Shown: piece after piece, positions 14,817 through 24,536 of the stretch
Layout of the letters: each line of letters begins with the position of its first letter
Position numbering within the stretch: the stretch's first letter is position 1
Source: Limnofasciculus baicalensis BBK-W-15
GTDB lineage: Bacteria > Cyanobacteriota > Cyanobacteriia > Cyanobacteriales > Coleofasciculaceae
DNA length: 32,030 nt
Reading direction: 5' to 3'
NCBI RefSeq assembly: GCF_024178385.1
Contig: NZ_JAMZMM010000024.1
Span: forward strand, 1 to 32,030
The notes under the pieces: model-generated
Told to the model about the DNA's origin: nothing
The model's input: the letters and a program-made list of their open reading frames with translations, nothing else
Databases searched by the model: none
Program-made: the position numbers and the translations under genes

Positions 14817-15755
14817 ATGGGATGTGTCATTGCCACAGTTAACATGAAAGGTGGCGTAGGGAAAACCACCCTTACCGTAAACTTGGCTACTTGCTTGGCA
14901 AAAAACCATGGAAAGCGCGTTTTAGTGGTCGATTTAGATACCCAAATTAGCGCCACACTCAGCTTAATGGCACCTCAAGATTTTGCCAAAGCGAGAAAAG
15001 CCAGACGCACCTTAAGCCACCTGATTGACAAAGCAGTTAGACCAAATCTTGAGAGTAAAACTACTATTCAAGATGTAATTAGACCATACATTTGTACAAT
15101 CAAACAACTAGATTTATTGCCGGGAGATATCGATTTATACGATGAATATTTAGTTTCTGAAATGCTCCACGAGCAAGCTGTAAAAGAAGGTAAGCCAAAC
15201 TTTAGTGAGGTTTGGAATCGGTTTGAAACACAATTAATTAAGGGAATTTTAGAACCTGTAATTAATAACTACGATTTCATTATTTTAGATTGCGCTCCCG
15301 GCTACAACCTCCTCACGCGCAGCGGCATTGTTGCTAGCGATTTCTATTTGCTCCCCGCCCGCCCAGAGCCACTATCGGTTGTCGGTATTCAACTTCTAGA
15401 AAGACGGATTGCTCGCCTCAAAGAAAGTCACAACTCCGATTCTCCTCTAAACTTGCGACTATTGGGAATTGTCTTTATTTTGTCAGGTGGTCTTCTGGGG
15501 AGATATTATAGTCAAGTGATGAAGCGAGTTACAGAAGATTTCACGGCGGCTCAACTGTTTAAAAACCGCATTCCCATGGATGTTAATGTGGCTAAAGCGG
15601 TAGATAGTTTTATGCCTGTTGTCCTCAATACTCCCAATTCATCAGGTGCGAAAGCATTTACCCGGTTAACCGCAGAATTTTTACAGAAGATTGCGAGTTA
15701 TCAGAATGTCCAGGAACAACAACCGACTAAGATGAATTTGGCAAGTCTTGATTAG
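14817..15755 (+). CDS. ParA/MinD-family ATPase, copy 2
   Basis: 312 residues, clearly paralogous to the preceding gene along its whole length (roughly half of positions identical by eye). Walker A is KGGVGKTT (11-18). The second motif is VDLDTQISATLSL, again Thr42 for Pro, and here Ser45 replaces the Asn seen in copy 1. Walker B is ILDCAPG (D158). Near the C-terminus both copies share NSSGAKAF. A good Shine-Dalgarno, AAGAGGA (14802-14808), lies 8 nt before ATG 14817. The stop at 15753-15755 runs directly into a TTGTTGG repeat block. The 268-bp gap holds a MITE-like element and a palindrome, so it may have its own promoter. Two non-identical ATPases could act as a heterodimer or on different cargo; this is inference. 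Confidence 0.87.
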   Translation: MGCVIATVNMKGGVGKTTLTVNLATCLAKNHGKRVLVVDLDTQISATLSLMAPQDFAKARKARRTLSHLIDKAVRPNLESKTTIQDVIRPYICTIKQLDLLPGDIDLYDEYLVSEMLHEQAVKEGKPNFSEVWNRFETQLIKGILEPVINNYDFIILDCAPGYNLLTRSGIVASDFYLLPARPEPLSVVGIQLLERRIARLKESHNSDSPLNLRLLGIVFILSGGLLGRYYSQVMKRVTEDFTAAQLFKNRIPMDVNVAKAVDSFMPVVLNTPNSSGAKAFTRLTAEFLQKIASYQNVQEQQPTKMNLASLD

Positions 15756-15960
15756 TTGTTGGTTATTGGTTGTTGGTTATTGGTTATTGGTTGTTGGTTA
15801 TTGGTTATTGGTTATTGGTTGTTGGTTATTGGTTGTTAGGCTATCCTTACTTATAAGAAAGCAGGTTTAAATCCCCTTGTCCTTATACCGGGGAGTGTCA
15901 ATACCCTGGGTGACAACAAATAACTAACAACAAATAACTAACAACAAATAACTAACAACC
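15754..15960. repeat. Inverted heptamer-repeat pair between parA copy 2 and ileS
   Basis: The TG-rich block 15754-15838 (TTGGTTG/TTGGTTA units) and the CA-rich block 15912-15960 (ACAACAAATAACTA units) flank about 75 bp of unique sequence. The genes on each side are convergent, so the pair could act as a bidirectional terminator stem (inference). No tRNA or other RNA gene was recognised in the spacer. Confidence 0.75.
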
Positions 15961-15965
15961 TCTAT

Positions 15966-18900
15966 TTAAAACTCACCAACTAAAGCAGCAACACAGCGAT
16001 CGCAAATTGTGGGATGTTCGCTAGTTTTACCAACTTGAGTCGAGTAATTCCAGCAGCGATCGCACTTTTCGCCATCCGCTGTCACCACACCCACACTCAG
16101 CGTCTCCGAATGGCTGCTGTAAGTAGCTTTTTCGATAATCTCTTTTGAATCCAACACTTCCACGCCTGACGCTAAAAATAGATAGCGCAACTCATCAACA
16201 CCATTCCCCAGGATTCCACCTTCCTCAACGGTTCCAAAAACCTCCGCCCCCGTAGAACAGGTGTCCTCGCCTGTGTCAACTTCCTCCATCAAAACAGGAT
16301 AACTCCCTGCCAAACTCTCTGGCTCAACTAAAGAATCTGAACCCAAAACCTCAACTTTCAACTCTTGAATTTTCACAGACAACTCTTGACGATTCTTGCC
16401 AAAGAGTACATAGCGCTTGCCAACCCACAAGGTATATCCAATCCCAATTAGTTCAAAGAAAGTGGGTAGCAGAGGTAAATGATTAATCGCATCTAACACT
16501 GCTATCGTAATCTTGAGGGTGATGGATGCGACTACGATTAAACCTACGATTGCCAGTACTTGCAGGTTTTTCTTCGATAATAAGTTTATCTCCGTTAGCG
16601 ACTCAGATAATAACTGATTAGCTTCATTCCCTAGCTGCTGTATTTCCGCTCTTGATTGAGGGGTGTCATCCTGTGGGTTATCTATAACAGATATCACAGG
16701 TGGGGACGCTACGATTACCTCTTGGTTATCTGTTTTTGAGATAATTTGGCGTACTCCTGTGGGATTCATTTCCTCCAAACGAGAGCGCAATTGGGAGTCT
16801 GAGACATATAATAATACTTTGGCTTCTAAAGACGCACCAATTGTCTTCTCAACTCTGGCTTGCTCTAATACTTTATTAACTTCTGTGCGGATTTGGCGTA
16901 ATTTTAGCCACAATTCGGCTAATTCAGGATTTTTCCATTTCTCTTCTACTCTTGTCCAACCTGACTCAAATACTGATTTGTAAGGAGTGGGGTAAGGTAA
17001 AGATTGCCAAATATCTTCTGCCATGTGACATAGTACAGGCGCGATCGCTCGTGCTATATTTTCCAAAGCAATAGCCAATACTGTCTGACAGCTACGTCGC
17101 CGCACTGATTCTGGGTGACTGATATAGAGTCTATCTTTGGCAACATCTAAATAGAAGTTGGACAAATCCACCACACAGAAATTCTGTACTGTCTGGAAAA
17201 ACCGGAAAAACTGATAACTTTCAAAAGCATCTGTCACTTCCCCAAATACTTCCGTTATCCGGTGTAGCATGTAGCGGTCTAATTCTGGCAATTCTTCATA
17301 AGGTACAGCGTGTTGGGCGGGGTCAAAATCATGCAAATTCCCCAGTAAAAATCGGGCAGTATTGCGAATTTTGCGATAGATATCCCCTAACTGCTTTAGG
17401 ATAGTTTGACCGATAGGCACATCGCCAGAATAATCTACCGAAGATACCCACAACCGTAACACATCAGCACCGTAAGGAGGTTCAGTTTTCTGATTTTTCC
17501 CACCTTCAATTATTATCAAAGGATCGACCACATTCCCCTCAGATTTACTCATTTTGCGGCCTTTTTCGTCGAGGACAAAGCCATGAGTTAGGACTGTTTT
17601 ATAGGGTGCTATACCATTACTTGCTACACTTGTCAATAGGCTAGATTGAAACCAACCTCGATGTTGATCTGAGCCTTCCAAATAGATATCAACTGGATAG
17701 ACTAATTCCTCGCGCCCCTTGGCTACTGCTGCCCAAGAGGAACCGGAATCGAACCAGACATCCATTGTATCTGTCCCTTTCCGGTAAGTTTTACCATTGT
17801 TTTGGTATGATTCGGGTAACAATTCCGCTACCGACATTTCCCACCAAGCATCAGAACCTTTTTGGGCGATAATGGCTTGAACGTGGGCAATACTTTCTGC
17901 TGTCAGTAAAGGTTCGTTAGTTTCCTCATCGTAGAATACTGGAATCGGCACACCCCAGCTACGTTGGCGGGATATACACCAATCGGAACGATCTGCCACC
18001 ATAGGAGTAATGCGATTTTCTCCTTGGGCTGGAATCCATTGTACATTTGCGATCGCTTTTAGTGCTGCATCGCGGAATCCTGCTACCGAAGCAAACCATT
18101 GCGCCGTTGCCCGGAAGATAGTGGGTTTTTTGGTACGCCAATCGTAGGGATATTTATGATTGTAAGCTTCCTCTTTCAGGAATGAACCTGCTGCTTTCAG
18201 TGCTTCTATAATCGCTTCATTAGCATCTTTTAGGACATTCAACCCGGCAAATTGACCTGCTTCTTGGGTAAAATTACCATTTTCATCGACAGGAGAGAGG
18301 ATCGGCAAACCATATCTCTGTCCTACGATATAATCTTCTTGACCGTGACCGGGTGCAGTATGGACTAATCCGGTACCAGATTCCGTGGTAATATAGTCGC
18401 CGCCGATAACAATAGGACTTTCTCGGTCAAAGAGGGGATGGCGATAAGTACAATGTTCTAATTCCTTCCCTTTGAAAGTAGCTTTAACCGTTAACTGAGT
18501 ATCCAGGATTTGGGATAATCTTTCTACCAAATCTGTCGCTACGATTAAATACTGAAATTCCTTTGGTTTTTCCTGGGATTCAGGATTTTCCTCCAATTCT
18601 GAGATTTCCTCAGTTGGGGCAGTTTCCTCTTTAGCTGTTTTGCTATCCTTTGTCGGTGCAAAACCCTTGGGTTTTTTCTTGCTACTGCTAGATTTAGCTG
18701 TTTCTAGACTTAACTCTTTTTCCTCATCGACGGAATCCGCTTGAGTTCCGACTGCTACCACAGAATATGCCAAATCTGGATTCACAGCAACAGCCAAGTT
18801 ACCAGGAATTGTCCAAGGAGTTGTTGTCCAGATGGCTACACCGAGGGAGTGGGGAGTGGAACAGCCGATGTCATCATGGTTAGTGGGAGGAGTTTCTAGA

Positions 18901-19613
18901 GATTCTGATAAATATGGTGCGAGTAAATCTTGCAGCCCATCTACTGCTTTGGTGATGGGAAATGCGGCATAGAGACTGCGAGAGATATGACCTTCCGGGT
19001 ATTCTAACTCAGCTTCTGCCAGAGCCGTTTTAGAACTAGGACTCCAGTGAACAGGTTTTACACCTCTATATATATAACCCTTGAGAACCATCTGACCAAA
19101 GACACCAATTTGGGCAGCTTCATATTCTGGTGTCAAAGTTAAGTAAGGATGTTCCCAATCGCCCCAAACGCCATAACGTTTGAAACCCTTGGCTTGTTGT
19201 GCTACAGTCTTGAGGGCAAAGTCCTTAGCTTTCTGGCGTAGTTTCAGAGGAGTAAGCTGCGATCGCTCCTCCTGTTTCATATTTTGTAGGACTTTCAGCT
19301 CAATCGGCAAGCCATGACAATCCCAACCTGGGATATAGCGAACCCTCCGCCCTTGGAGGAGTTGATATTTATTGATAATATCCTTAAGAATTTTATTTAG
19401 GGCATGACCGATGTGGAGTGCCCCATTAGCATAAGGTGGACCATCGTGCAACACGAAAATTTCACCCGGATTCTCCTGTGACAATCGCTCATAAATTTGT
19501 TCATCTGCCCAAAACTGCTGCAATTCCGGTTCGCGAATTACAGCATTCGCCCGCATGTCAAATTTAGTCTTGGGCAAATTTACGGTGTCTTTATAGGAGT
19601 TTGATTCTGTCAC
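15966..19613 (-). CDS. ileS: Isoleucyl-tRNA synthetase with CAAD membrane domain
   Basis: 1215 residues against about 950 for a typical bacterial IleRS; it charges tRNA-Ile with isoleucine. HIGH is at 67-70 and KMSKS at 687-691. The editing domain has WTTTPWT (about 262) and the GTG...HTAPGHG segment. The zinc site is C1184/C1187 and C1204/C1207. Extra sequence explains the length: a charged Lys/Glu/Ser insertion (about 292-352) in the editing domain, and residues about 985-1090, with two predicted membrane helices (about 1017-1040 and 1045-1070), which match the CAAD domain known to tether cyanobacterial synthetases to thylakoid membranes. CAAD sits before the zinc-binding end, so it is internal. 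Residues about 245-258 come from a GGGGAGTGG-type repeat. The start is GTG 19613, with a TG-rich repeat block directly upstream and only a weak Shine-Dalgarno. Confidence 0.96.
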   Translation of the reverse strand: MTESNSYKDTVNLPKTKFDMRANAVIREPELQQFWADEQIYERLSQENPGEIFVLHDGPPYANGALHIGHALNKILKDIINKYQLLQGRRVRYIPGWDCHGLPIELKVLQNMKQEERSQLTPLKLRQKAKDFALKTVAQQAKGFKRYGVWGDWEHPYLTLTPEYEAAQIGVFGQMVLKGYIYRGVKPVHWSPSSKTALAEAELEYPEGHISRSLYAAFPITKAVDGLQDLLAPYLSESLETPPTNHDDIGCSTPHSLGVAIWTTTPWTIPGNLAVAVNPDLAYSVVAVGTQADSVDEEKELSLETAKSSSSKKKPKGFAPTKDSKTAKEETAPTEEISELEENPESQEKPKEFQYLIVATDLVERLSQILDTQLTVKATFKGKELEHCTYRHPLFDRESPIVIGGDYITTESGTGLVHTAPGHGQEDYIVGQRYGLPILSPVDENGNFTQEAGQFAGLNVLKDANEAIIEALKAAGSFLKEEAYNHKYPYDWRTKKPTIFRATAQWFASVAGFRDAALKAIANVQWIPAQGENRITPMVADRSDWCISRQRSWGVPIPVFYDEETNEPLLTAESIAHVQAIIAQKGSDAWWEMSVAELLPESYQNNGKTYRKGTDTMDVWFDSGSSWAAVAKGREELVYPVDIYLEGSDQHRGWFQSSLLTSVASNGIAPYKTVLTHGFVLDEKGRKMSKSEGNVVDPLIIIEGGKNQKTEPPYGADVLRLWVSSVDYSGDVPIGQTILKQLGDIYRKIRNTARFLLGNLHDFDPAQHAVPYEELPELDRYMLHRITEVFGEVTDAFESYQFFRFFQTVQNFCVVDLSNFYLDVAKDRLYISHPESVRRRSCQTVLAIALENIARAIAPVLCHMAEDIWQSLPYPTPYKSVFESGWTRVEEKWKNPELAELWLKLRQIRTEVNKVLEQARVEKTIGASLEAKVLLYVSDSQLRSRLEEMNPTGVRQIISKTDNQEVIVASPPVISVIDNPQDDTPQSRAEIQQLGNEANQLLSESLTEINLLSKKNLQVLAIVGLIVVASITLKITIAVLDAINHLPLLPTFFELIGIGYTLWVGKRYVLFGKNRQELSVKIQELKVEVLGSDSLVEPESLAGSYPVLMEEVDTGEDTCSTGAEVFGTVEEGGILGNGVDELRYLFLASGVEVLDSKEIIEKATYSSHSETLSVGVVTADGEKCDRCWNYSTQVGKTSEHPTICDRCVAALVGEF
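18840..18881. repeat. GGGGAGTGG-type repeat embedded in ileS
   Basis: The + strand reads GAGGGAGTGGGGAGTGG followed by AACAGCCGATG. It is translated in ileS as the low-conservation stretch GCSTPHSLG just before the editing-domain WTTTPWT. The same GGGGAGTGGAACAGC string occurs near the right end of the window (about 31995-32010). Confidence 0.6.
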
Positions 19614-19620
19614 AGTCTTT

Positions 19621-19690
19621 ATTGGTTATTGGTTGCTGGTTGTTTGTTGTTGGTTGTTGGTTGTTGGTTGTTGGTTGTCCATCACCTAAC
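19621..19690. repeat. TTGGTTG heptamer block upstream of ileS
   Basis: About nine units of TTGGTTG/TTGGTTA variants are followed by degraded CA-rich sequence to about 19715. It occupies the 5' leader position of ileS, only about 8 bp from its GTG start. The sequence from 19716 to 19870 shows no gene I can support. Confidence 0.75.
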
Positions 19691-19889
19691 GACCAATGAC
19701 GCAGATGACCAACCACCCCAAGACAGGAGTGTGAATACCGATCTCTATATTATGGGCGATAACTCACCTCAGCTTCAACTTAATTTTGCCATATTTTCTC
19801 CTCGGGTGTGTTTTCTCCCCTAGTCGCGTAGGGTGTGTTGTCGCGTAGCGCAACGCACCCGATTAATATACATACAGCGATTCCCACTG

Positions 19890-20132
19890 TTAAGAGGTAC
19901 AGTAGCAACAATGAGCAAACCAATTTCTTAAATGTTGAGGATTGATTAACTCAATGGCAACAGCAATTATTTGGTCAATCATTGCCGTTGTAGTGGGAGC
20001 AAATTTCCGTAAAAAGGATTTGAGTTGTGACCACCACAGTTCAATTGGGTTAAAATCGGGAGAGTATGGGGATAAACAAATAATCCTCGCATCTACAGCT
20101 TCAATCATTGGTACAATAATACCAGAACTTTA
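19890..20132 (-). pseudogene. IS630-family transposase remnant (C-terminal part)
   Basis: The reading frame, entered in frame from about 20132 and terminating at 19890, contains IEAVDARIICLSPYSPDFNPIE-like sequence (split here: IEAVDARI, then SPYSPDFNPIE). This is the conserved end of the IS630/Tc1-type DDE domain, including the final catalytic Glu. Upstream codons hit a TAA, and the N-terminal ~two thirds are missing. A sequence resembling an IS end (ACAGCGATTCCCA, about 19874) lies just past the stop. It is non-functional as it stands. Confidence 0.8.
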
Positions 20133-20160
20133 AGGATATTTTTTCACAATTTTAATGGAT

Positions 20161-20904
20161 TTAGATGCTATCTGGATCTATATTTAATTCGCGCAGTTTA
20201 GCCGCTAATCTTTCAGCCCGTTGTGCTTCATGTTCAGCCCGTTGTGCTTCATTTTCAGCTCGTCGTGCTTCATTTTCAGCTCGTCGTGCTTCATTTTCAG
20301 CCCGTTGTGCTTCATGTTCGGCACGTTGTTGTGCTAACTGTTGTTGTTCTTCCAATTCTAAATAAGAGAGAAACTTTTGTCCATCGGGGCGATAAATTTC
20401 TAACCCATCTTCTCCCAACTCAAATCGCACTCCTAATCGGGGACTTACCCATCCTGACATGACTTCAATTACTTCTAAAAATCCTTCAATTCTTTGCCAA
20501 CCGATTAACTCATTTTCTTGGGGATCGTAGAGGTAATATTCTTCGACTCCATGGCGATTGTAAAATGAAAATTTCCGATTCATTTTGGTTTGACTATCGT
20601 TGAAAGAACGAATCTCAAACACGACTTGAGGAGCAATACGATCTTCTTGCCATTGTAGGTAAGAGCGTCGGTCATTTTTAGGTCTGCCAAATATAACCAT
20701 GACATCCGGTGCTTGGGATATGGTAGAATTTCCCTCGACTGGATACCAGAGTAAATCGGCGGCTACAAAGACATTTTCGTCATTTTTATAGAGCAACTCG
20801 CAGCCTTCTTTGATTTTGGTAATTAGTTTGTACTGAATGGTACTATCTGCCATTGGTTGATCGTCGCTTGAGGGATAAATAATGGGTGGAGTTGTTAGTT
20901 GCAT
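20161..20904 (-). CDS. Uma2 family (DUF820) putative PD-(D/E)XK endonuclease
   Basis: 247 residues. Uma2/DUF820 proteins are very abundant in cyanobacteria and carry a restriction-endonuclease-like fold; their biological role is not established. The core is residues about 10-180, with QAPDVMVIFG (the acidic position Asp) and VVFEIRS in place of the usual hydrophobic-Glu-x-x-Ser strand, followed by KFSFYNRHGVEEYYLYDP. The C-terminal ~60 residues are heptads of the form AENEARR, encoded by tandem 21-bp units, predicting a charged coiled coil. The start is ATG 20904. It follows a degraded IS630 copy and shows no operon partner. Confidence 0.88.
   Translation of the reverse strand: MQLTTPPIIYPSSDDQPMADSTIQYKLITKIKEGCELLYKNDENVFVAADLLWYPVEGNSTISQAPDVMVIFGRPKNDRRSYLQWQEDRIAPQVVFEIRSFNDSQTKMNRKFSFYNRHGVEEYYLYDPQENELIGWQRIEGFLEVIEVMSGWVSPRLGVRFELGEDGLEIYRPDGQKFLSYLELEEQQQLAQQRAEHEAQRAENEARRAENEARRAENEAQRAEHEAQRAERLAAKLRELNIDPDSI
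20214..20340. repeat. Tandem 21-bp repeats in the Uma2 coiled-coil tail
   Basis: Five full units start at 20214, 20235, 20256, 20277 and 20298, and a partial unit starts at 20319. Each contains CGTTGTGCTTCA or CGTCGTGCTTCA. The frame is kept by 7-codon units, so copy number can vary without a frameshift. Confidence 0.85.
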
Positions 20905-21058
20905 AGCTCTGGCCTTATTTCTCTGTCATTGGTTATTAGTCATTAGTCATTAATCATTGGTTATTGGTAATTCGCCATCTAATTCTCTAATCGCTGTTTC
21001 AATTTATGACGAATTCCTAATTGACTCCAAATTAATAGAGTTTTTTGGTAATTCCTGA

Positions 21059-22525
21059 TTAAGTACTTTTCGGTGTGGGAATTGTAATATCTAATGAAGT
21101 TACATTTGGTGAGATACTAGTTAAAGGTGGTGCGATAGTATTGGTATTGCCGACAACTAAAGTCACCAGTTTATCGGGCTGTAAGTATTGTTGAGCTACT
21201 CGTTGCACATCATTAATTGTTGTTGCTTCAACCTCTTTTCGATAGCGGGATAGGAAATCCTCTGGATAGCCATAATATTCATATCGCATTAACCGAGATA
21301 AGGTTTGACTGGGAGATTGGAAGTTGAAGACAAAGGAGTTCATAACTTTATCTTTTGCTGATGTTAATTCTTTGGGTGTGATGGGTGTTTGGCGAATTTT
21401 CTCAATTTCCGATCGCACAGCTTTAATAAATGGTACTGTTGCTTCTGAACGAGTTTGTCCACCTGCGATAAACATGCCGGGATAGTCATGGCGGGGACTC
21501 CAAACACCGTAGACAGAGTAAGCTAACCCTTGACGCGATCGCACTTCGTTAAATAAGCGCCCGCCAAACCCGTTCATCACTTGATTTAACACATCTAATT
21601 CTGGATAGTCGGGGCTATTAAATTGTCCGCCTAAATGTCCAATCTGGATCGAACTTTGGGTTAATTGAGGCTGATTTACGACAAATATACCACCTTCTTT
21701 GGCTTGTGCTGCGGCTGGTACAGAGACTGTTGCTGGTTTGGCTGTGGGTTGCCAAGTGCCAAATTTTTGCTGAATCAGCGATCGCATTTTTCGAGAATTA
21801 AAATCCCCGACTATACCCATAATCATGTTTTGGGGCTGAAAGTATTTCTGGTAAAAAGCCACCAAATCGTCGCGGGAGATATTATCTATGGTGGCGTACT
21901 CTATGGTGCGGGCGTAAGGACTTTTATCTCCGTAAATTAGTTTAGCAAACTCGCGACCTGCAATCCCATCTGGGCTATCATTACGACGGGCAATTTGTCC
22001 GGCTATTTGTCTTTTGGCTAATTCCAGTTTATCTTGGGCAAAAATAGGTTCTTGCATCACTTCTGCTAAGAGATCTAAAACCATTTCTAAGTCTTCAGAA
22101 AGGGCGCTAAAACTGGCATTTCCCGCCGTTGTATCAATGCTTGTTTCTACAGAAGCGGCGCGTTGTTCTAAAATCTGATTAAGTTCGTCACCTGAGTGTT
22201 TTGTTGTACCGCCACTCCGCATTACTATTCCGCTTAGTGCTGCTAAACCTACTTTTTCTGAAGGTTCCCAACGATCTCCTGTCCGAACTAGTACTGTACC
22301 ACTAACTAGGGGTAAGTCGTGGTCTTCCATCAGATATACTACCATACCATTATTTAGTTTGTACCGTTTGTAATCTGGTAGTTTAATTTCTGGTAAGGGA
22401 GGGAATGTTAATTCACTATAATGTCTGGGTGTGGTGGCTGCTACTGCGGGAAAATGGGATATCACTATTAGTAGTATTGTGACTATTAATAGTGCTATCC
22501 AGCCTGGTGATTTTAGATTTTTCAT
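21059..22525 (-). CDS. M16 family peptidase-like subunit lacking the zinc motif
   Basis: 488 residues with an N-terminal hydrophobic signal segment (about 10-29, ending AVAAT), so it is probably exported. Two M16-type halves are present. At the position of HxxEH the sequence reads LAALSGIVMRSGG, so the zinc site is absent. The C-terminal half has GGRLFNEVRSRQGLAYSVYG (R...Y pair), which binds substrate in the non-catalytic partner of M16B heterodimers. It lies directly downstream of a gene with an intact zinc motif, on the same strand with a 222-bp repeat-filled gap. The two likely form one peptidase acting outside the cytoplasm. Start ATG 22525. Confidence 0.9.
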   Translation of the reverse strand: MKNLKSPGWIALLIVTILLIVISHFPAVAATTPRHYSELTFPPLPEIKLPDYKRYKLNNGMVVYLMEDHDLPLVSGTVLVRTGDRWEPSEKVGLAALSGIVMRSGGTTKHSGDELNQILEQRAASVETSIDTTAGNASFSALSEDLEMVLDLLAEVMQEPIFAQDKLELAKRQIAGQIARRNDSPDGIAGREFAKLIYGDKSPYARTIEYATIDNISRDDLVAFYQKYFQPQNMIMGIVGDFNSRKMRSLIQQKFGTWQPTAKPATVSVPAAAQAKEGGIFVVNQPQLTQSSIQIGHLGGQFNSPDYPELDVLNQVMNGFGGRLFNEVRSRQGLAYSVYGVWSPRHDYPGMFIAGGQTRSEATVPFIKAVRSEIEKIRQTPITPKELTSAKDKVMNSFVFNFQSPSQTLSRLMRYEYYGYPEDFLSRYRKEVEATTINDVQRVAQQYLQPDKLVTLVVGNTNTIAPPLTSISPNVTSLDITIPTPKST

Positions 22526-22747
22526 TTGTTATTGGTTGTTGGTTGTTGGTTGTTGGTTGTTGGTTATTGGTTGTTGGTTGTTGGTTGTTGGTTATTTGTT
22601 ATTGGTTGTTGGTTGTTGGTTGTTGGTTGTTGGTTAATAAAATAACTCATAACGGTGACAGGCATTTCTCCTGTGCTACAACAATGGGCTTAAGCCCATT
22701 GCCCGCAAACAACAAATAACAAACAACAAACAACAAACAACAAACAA
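22526..22747. repeat. Inverted heptamer-repeat pair between the two M16 genes
   Basis: A TG-rich block at 22526-22637 (more than a dozen TTGGTTG/TTGGTTA units) and a CA-rich block at about 22707-22747 (ACAACAAACAACAAAT units) bracket a unique segment. That segment contains the perfect 20-bp palindrome CAATGGGCTTAAGCCCATTG (22682-22701). Confidence 0.8.
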
Positions 22748-24391
22748 CTACTCATTTGATAAAATTCGTCCAATGGTGCGATTCTCTGGAGTGAATGTGG
22801 CTTGGGAAACTCGTTGAATATCGGCGGTAGTGACGGCATTAATTGCTTCTAATTCGTTGAATAGGTTGCGCCAGTCACCAGTTTTTACTTGATATTCGAC
22901 TAAGTTTCGCGCCATTCCCATATTGGAATCGAGGGATCTTAATAATCCTGCACGGGCTTGGGTTTTTACTCTGTCTAATTCTTCTTTGGTTACGGGTTCA
23001 GTTTTGAGTCGCTCAATTTCACTGTGTAATGCTGTTGCTAATTCGTCCAAGGTATGACCTGGTGCAGTTAGGGCATATAGTAAGATTAAATTGGGATATT
23101 TATCGCCGGGGAAACCGCTAGTACCTGTAGCTGAGAGGGCGATTTGTTTCTCTTGCACCAGAGATTTGTAGAGGCGAGAAGTCCGTCCATCACTCAGCAA
23201 ACTCCCGATAATATCATATACCACACGGTCTTTATCCTTAATAGATGGTCGGTGATATCCTTCTAAATACCAGGGTTGGGATGACAATTTTAATGTGACT
23301 TCTTTGGTTTGTTGCTGAGGGGGTTCGACAAGGGTAACTCCTGGTGGGGCGGGTTTGGCTTTGTAGTCTCCAAAGTAAGTTTGAGCTAACTTTTTTACTT
23401 CGGCTGGGTTGACATCTCCTACTATGGCGATGGTTAATTTACTGGGTACATAATGGGTTTCAAAAAATTGTTGGACATCGGCGCGGGTGAGGTTTCTAAT
23501 ATCTTCATCGTAGCCAATAACTGGACGACGATAGGGATGAGTTTGAAATGCTTTATCGAGAAATGCTTCAATCATTTTACCGATGGGAGAATTATCGGTA
23601 CGCATTCGACGCTCTTCTAAGATTACTTGTTGCTCTTTATAAAATTCTCGAAATACAGGATCTAAAAAGCGATCTGATTCTAGAGACATCCACAATTCTA
23701 GTTTATTGGCTGGGAAACTGTAGAAATATATGGTAGCATCGGCGCTAGTCTGAGCATTTAAGCCAACGCCACCTGCTTGTTGAACAATTTGACCAAATTC
23801 ATTCTGATTTACTAAGCTAGCTGCTTGGGCTTCAAGTTTGGTAAACTCTGCTTGTAATTTGGCTACTTCTATTTGATTTTCTGCTTTTTTAGCGGCTTTG
23901 ATTTGGGTAGATAATTGATCTAATCGATCTAATAAAGGCTTTTCTGCTTTATAGTCTTTAGTACCAATTATAGTTGTACCTTTGAAGGCTAAATGTTCTA
24001 AAAAATGTGCTACTCCTGTTTTACCATCTGGCTCATCAGCACCACCGACATCGGTATAGGTAACAAAGGAGACAACGGGTGCTTCATGGCGTTCTAGTAC
24101 GATAAACTTAAGTCCATTATCTAGGCGAAATTCGGTAATTTGCTGGATAACTCTGTCTAAGTAAGGCTGGATGGATGTGGGGGCATTTGTCTGTGCGAAA
24201 GCGATTGAGGGTATAGTCGCCCAAATTGCGATCCCTAGTAGTAGTGATAAAAGGGAGTGGAGAGTGGGGAGTGGAAAGTGGGGGAAAATCAGGGAGATTC
24301 GCCTATTTTCTTTCCAAAAGTGCCATCCATTTTGGCTCGACTGAGTTGTCAAATGTTGGTAAAGTAGAATATATCGATTCAATTGAGTCAT
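22748..24391 (-). CDS. M16 family zinc metallopeptidase (catalytic subunit)
   Basis: 547 residues. The inverted zinc motif HFLEH is at H129-H133. The downstream glutamate region EQQVILEERR (about 253-262) follows an extra ~50-residue Lys/Gln/Ala-rich coiled-coil segment (about 150-200), which widens the usual ~76-residue spacing. The second half lacks a zinc motif, as is normal for M16B chains. A signal peptide core (LLSLLLGIAIWATIPSIAFA, about 47-66) indicates export. The residues before it are partly encoded by a GAGTGGGGAGTGG repeat, giving an unusually long N-region; no better in-frame start is visible, so the true start is uncertain. It is upstream of, and probably partnered with, the zinc-less M16 protein. 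Confidence 0.92.
   Translation of the reverse strand: MTQLNRYILLYQHLTTQSSQNGWHFWKENRRISLIFPHFPLPTLHSLLSLLLGIAIWATIPSIAFAQTNAPTSIQPYLDRVIQQITEFRLDNGLKFIVLERHEAPVVSFVTYTDVGGADEPDGKTGVAHFLEHLAFKGTTIIGTKDYKAEKPLLDRLDQLSTQIKAAKKAENQIEVAKLQAEFTKLEAQAASLVNQNEFGQIVQQAGGVGLNAQTSADATIYFYSFPANKLELWMSLESDRFLDPVFREFYKEQQVILEERRMRTDNSPIGKMIEAFLDKAFQTHPYRRPVIGYDEDIRNLTRADVQQFFETHYVPSKLTIAIVGDVNPAEVKKLAQTYFGDYKAKPAPPGVTLVEPPQQQTKEVTLKLSSQPWYLEGYHRPSIKDKDRVVYDIIGSLLSDGRTSRLYKSLVQEKQIALSATGTSGFPGDKYPNLILLYALTAPGHTLDELATALHSEIERLKTEPVTKEELDRVKTQARAGLLRSLDSNMGMARNLVEYQVKTGDWRNLFNELEAINAVTTADIQRVSQATFTPENRTIGRILSNE
24253..24284. repeat. GGAGTGG-type repeat in the M16 N-terminal coding region
   Basis: Units GGGAGTGG, AGAGTGGG, GAGTGGAA and AGTGGGGG are read on the - strand as FPHFPLPTLHSLL at the start of the signal peptide. 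This is repeat-derived coding sequence. Confidence 0.6.
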
Positions 24392-24536
24392 ATTAGGGTA
24401 GCAACGAGCAATAGGATCGGAAGTTGAATTATCGATGGTATTGATATTCTAAAACATAGATAGCCCTGCTTTTTAATGGGAATTTAGGGGTATCTTTGCT
24501 AGCTAGGGTTGATAATCAGTAGTTTGAATGGACTCC

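Noticed and set aside
13655-15755. Plasmid parAB partition locus
   Set aside because: No parB or iteron-like sites, and the neighbours are chromosomal (ileS, bcs).
15839-15911. tRNA or small RNA gene between repeat blocks
   Set aside because: Checked by eye for cloverleaf arms and a T-loop consensus; none found.
19942-20133. + strand ORF over the IS630 remnant
   Set aside because: The opposite strand carries the recognisable SPYSPDFNPIE motif.
20165-20462. + strand Cys/Ser/Arg-rich ORFs
   Set aside because: Antisense readings of the 21-bp Uma2 repeat.
22431-22719. + strand ORFs of LLVVGCW repeats
   Set aside because: Translations of the TTGGTTG heptamer array; hydrophobic periodicity comes from the repeat, with no start signal. 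The same applies to 19629-19823 and to the - strand ORF 31007-31339.
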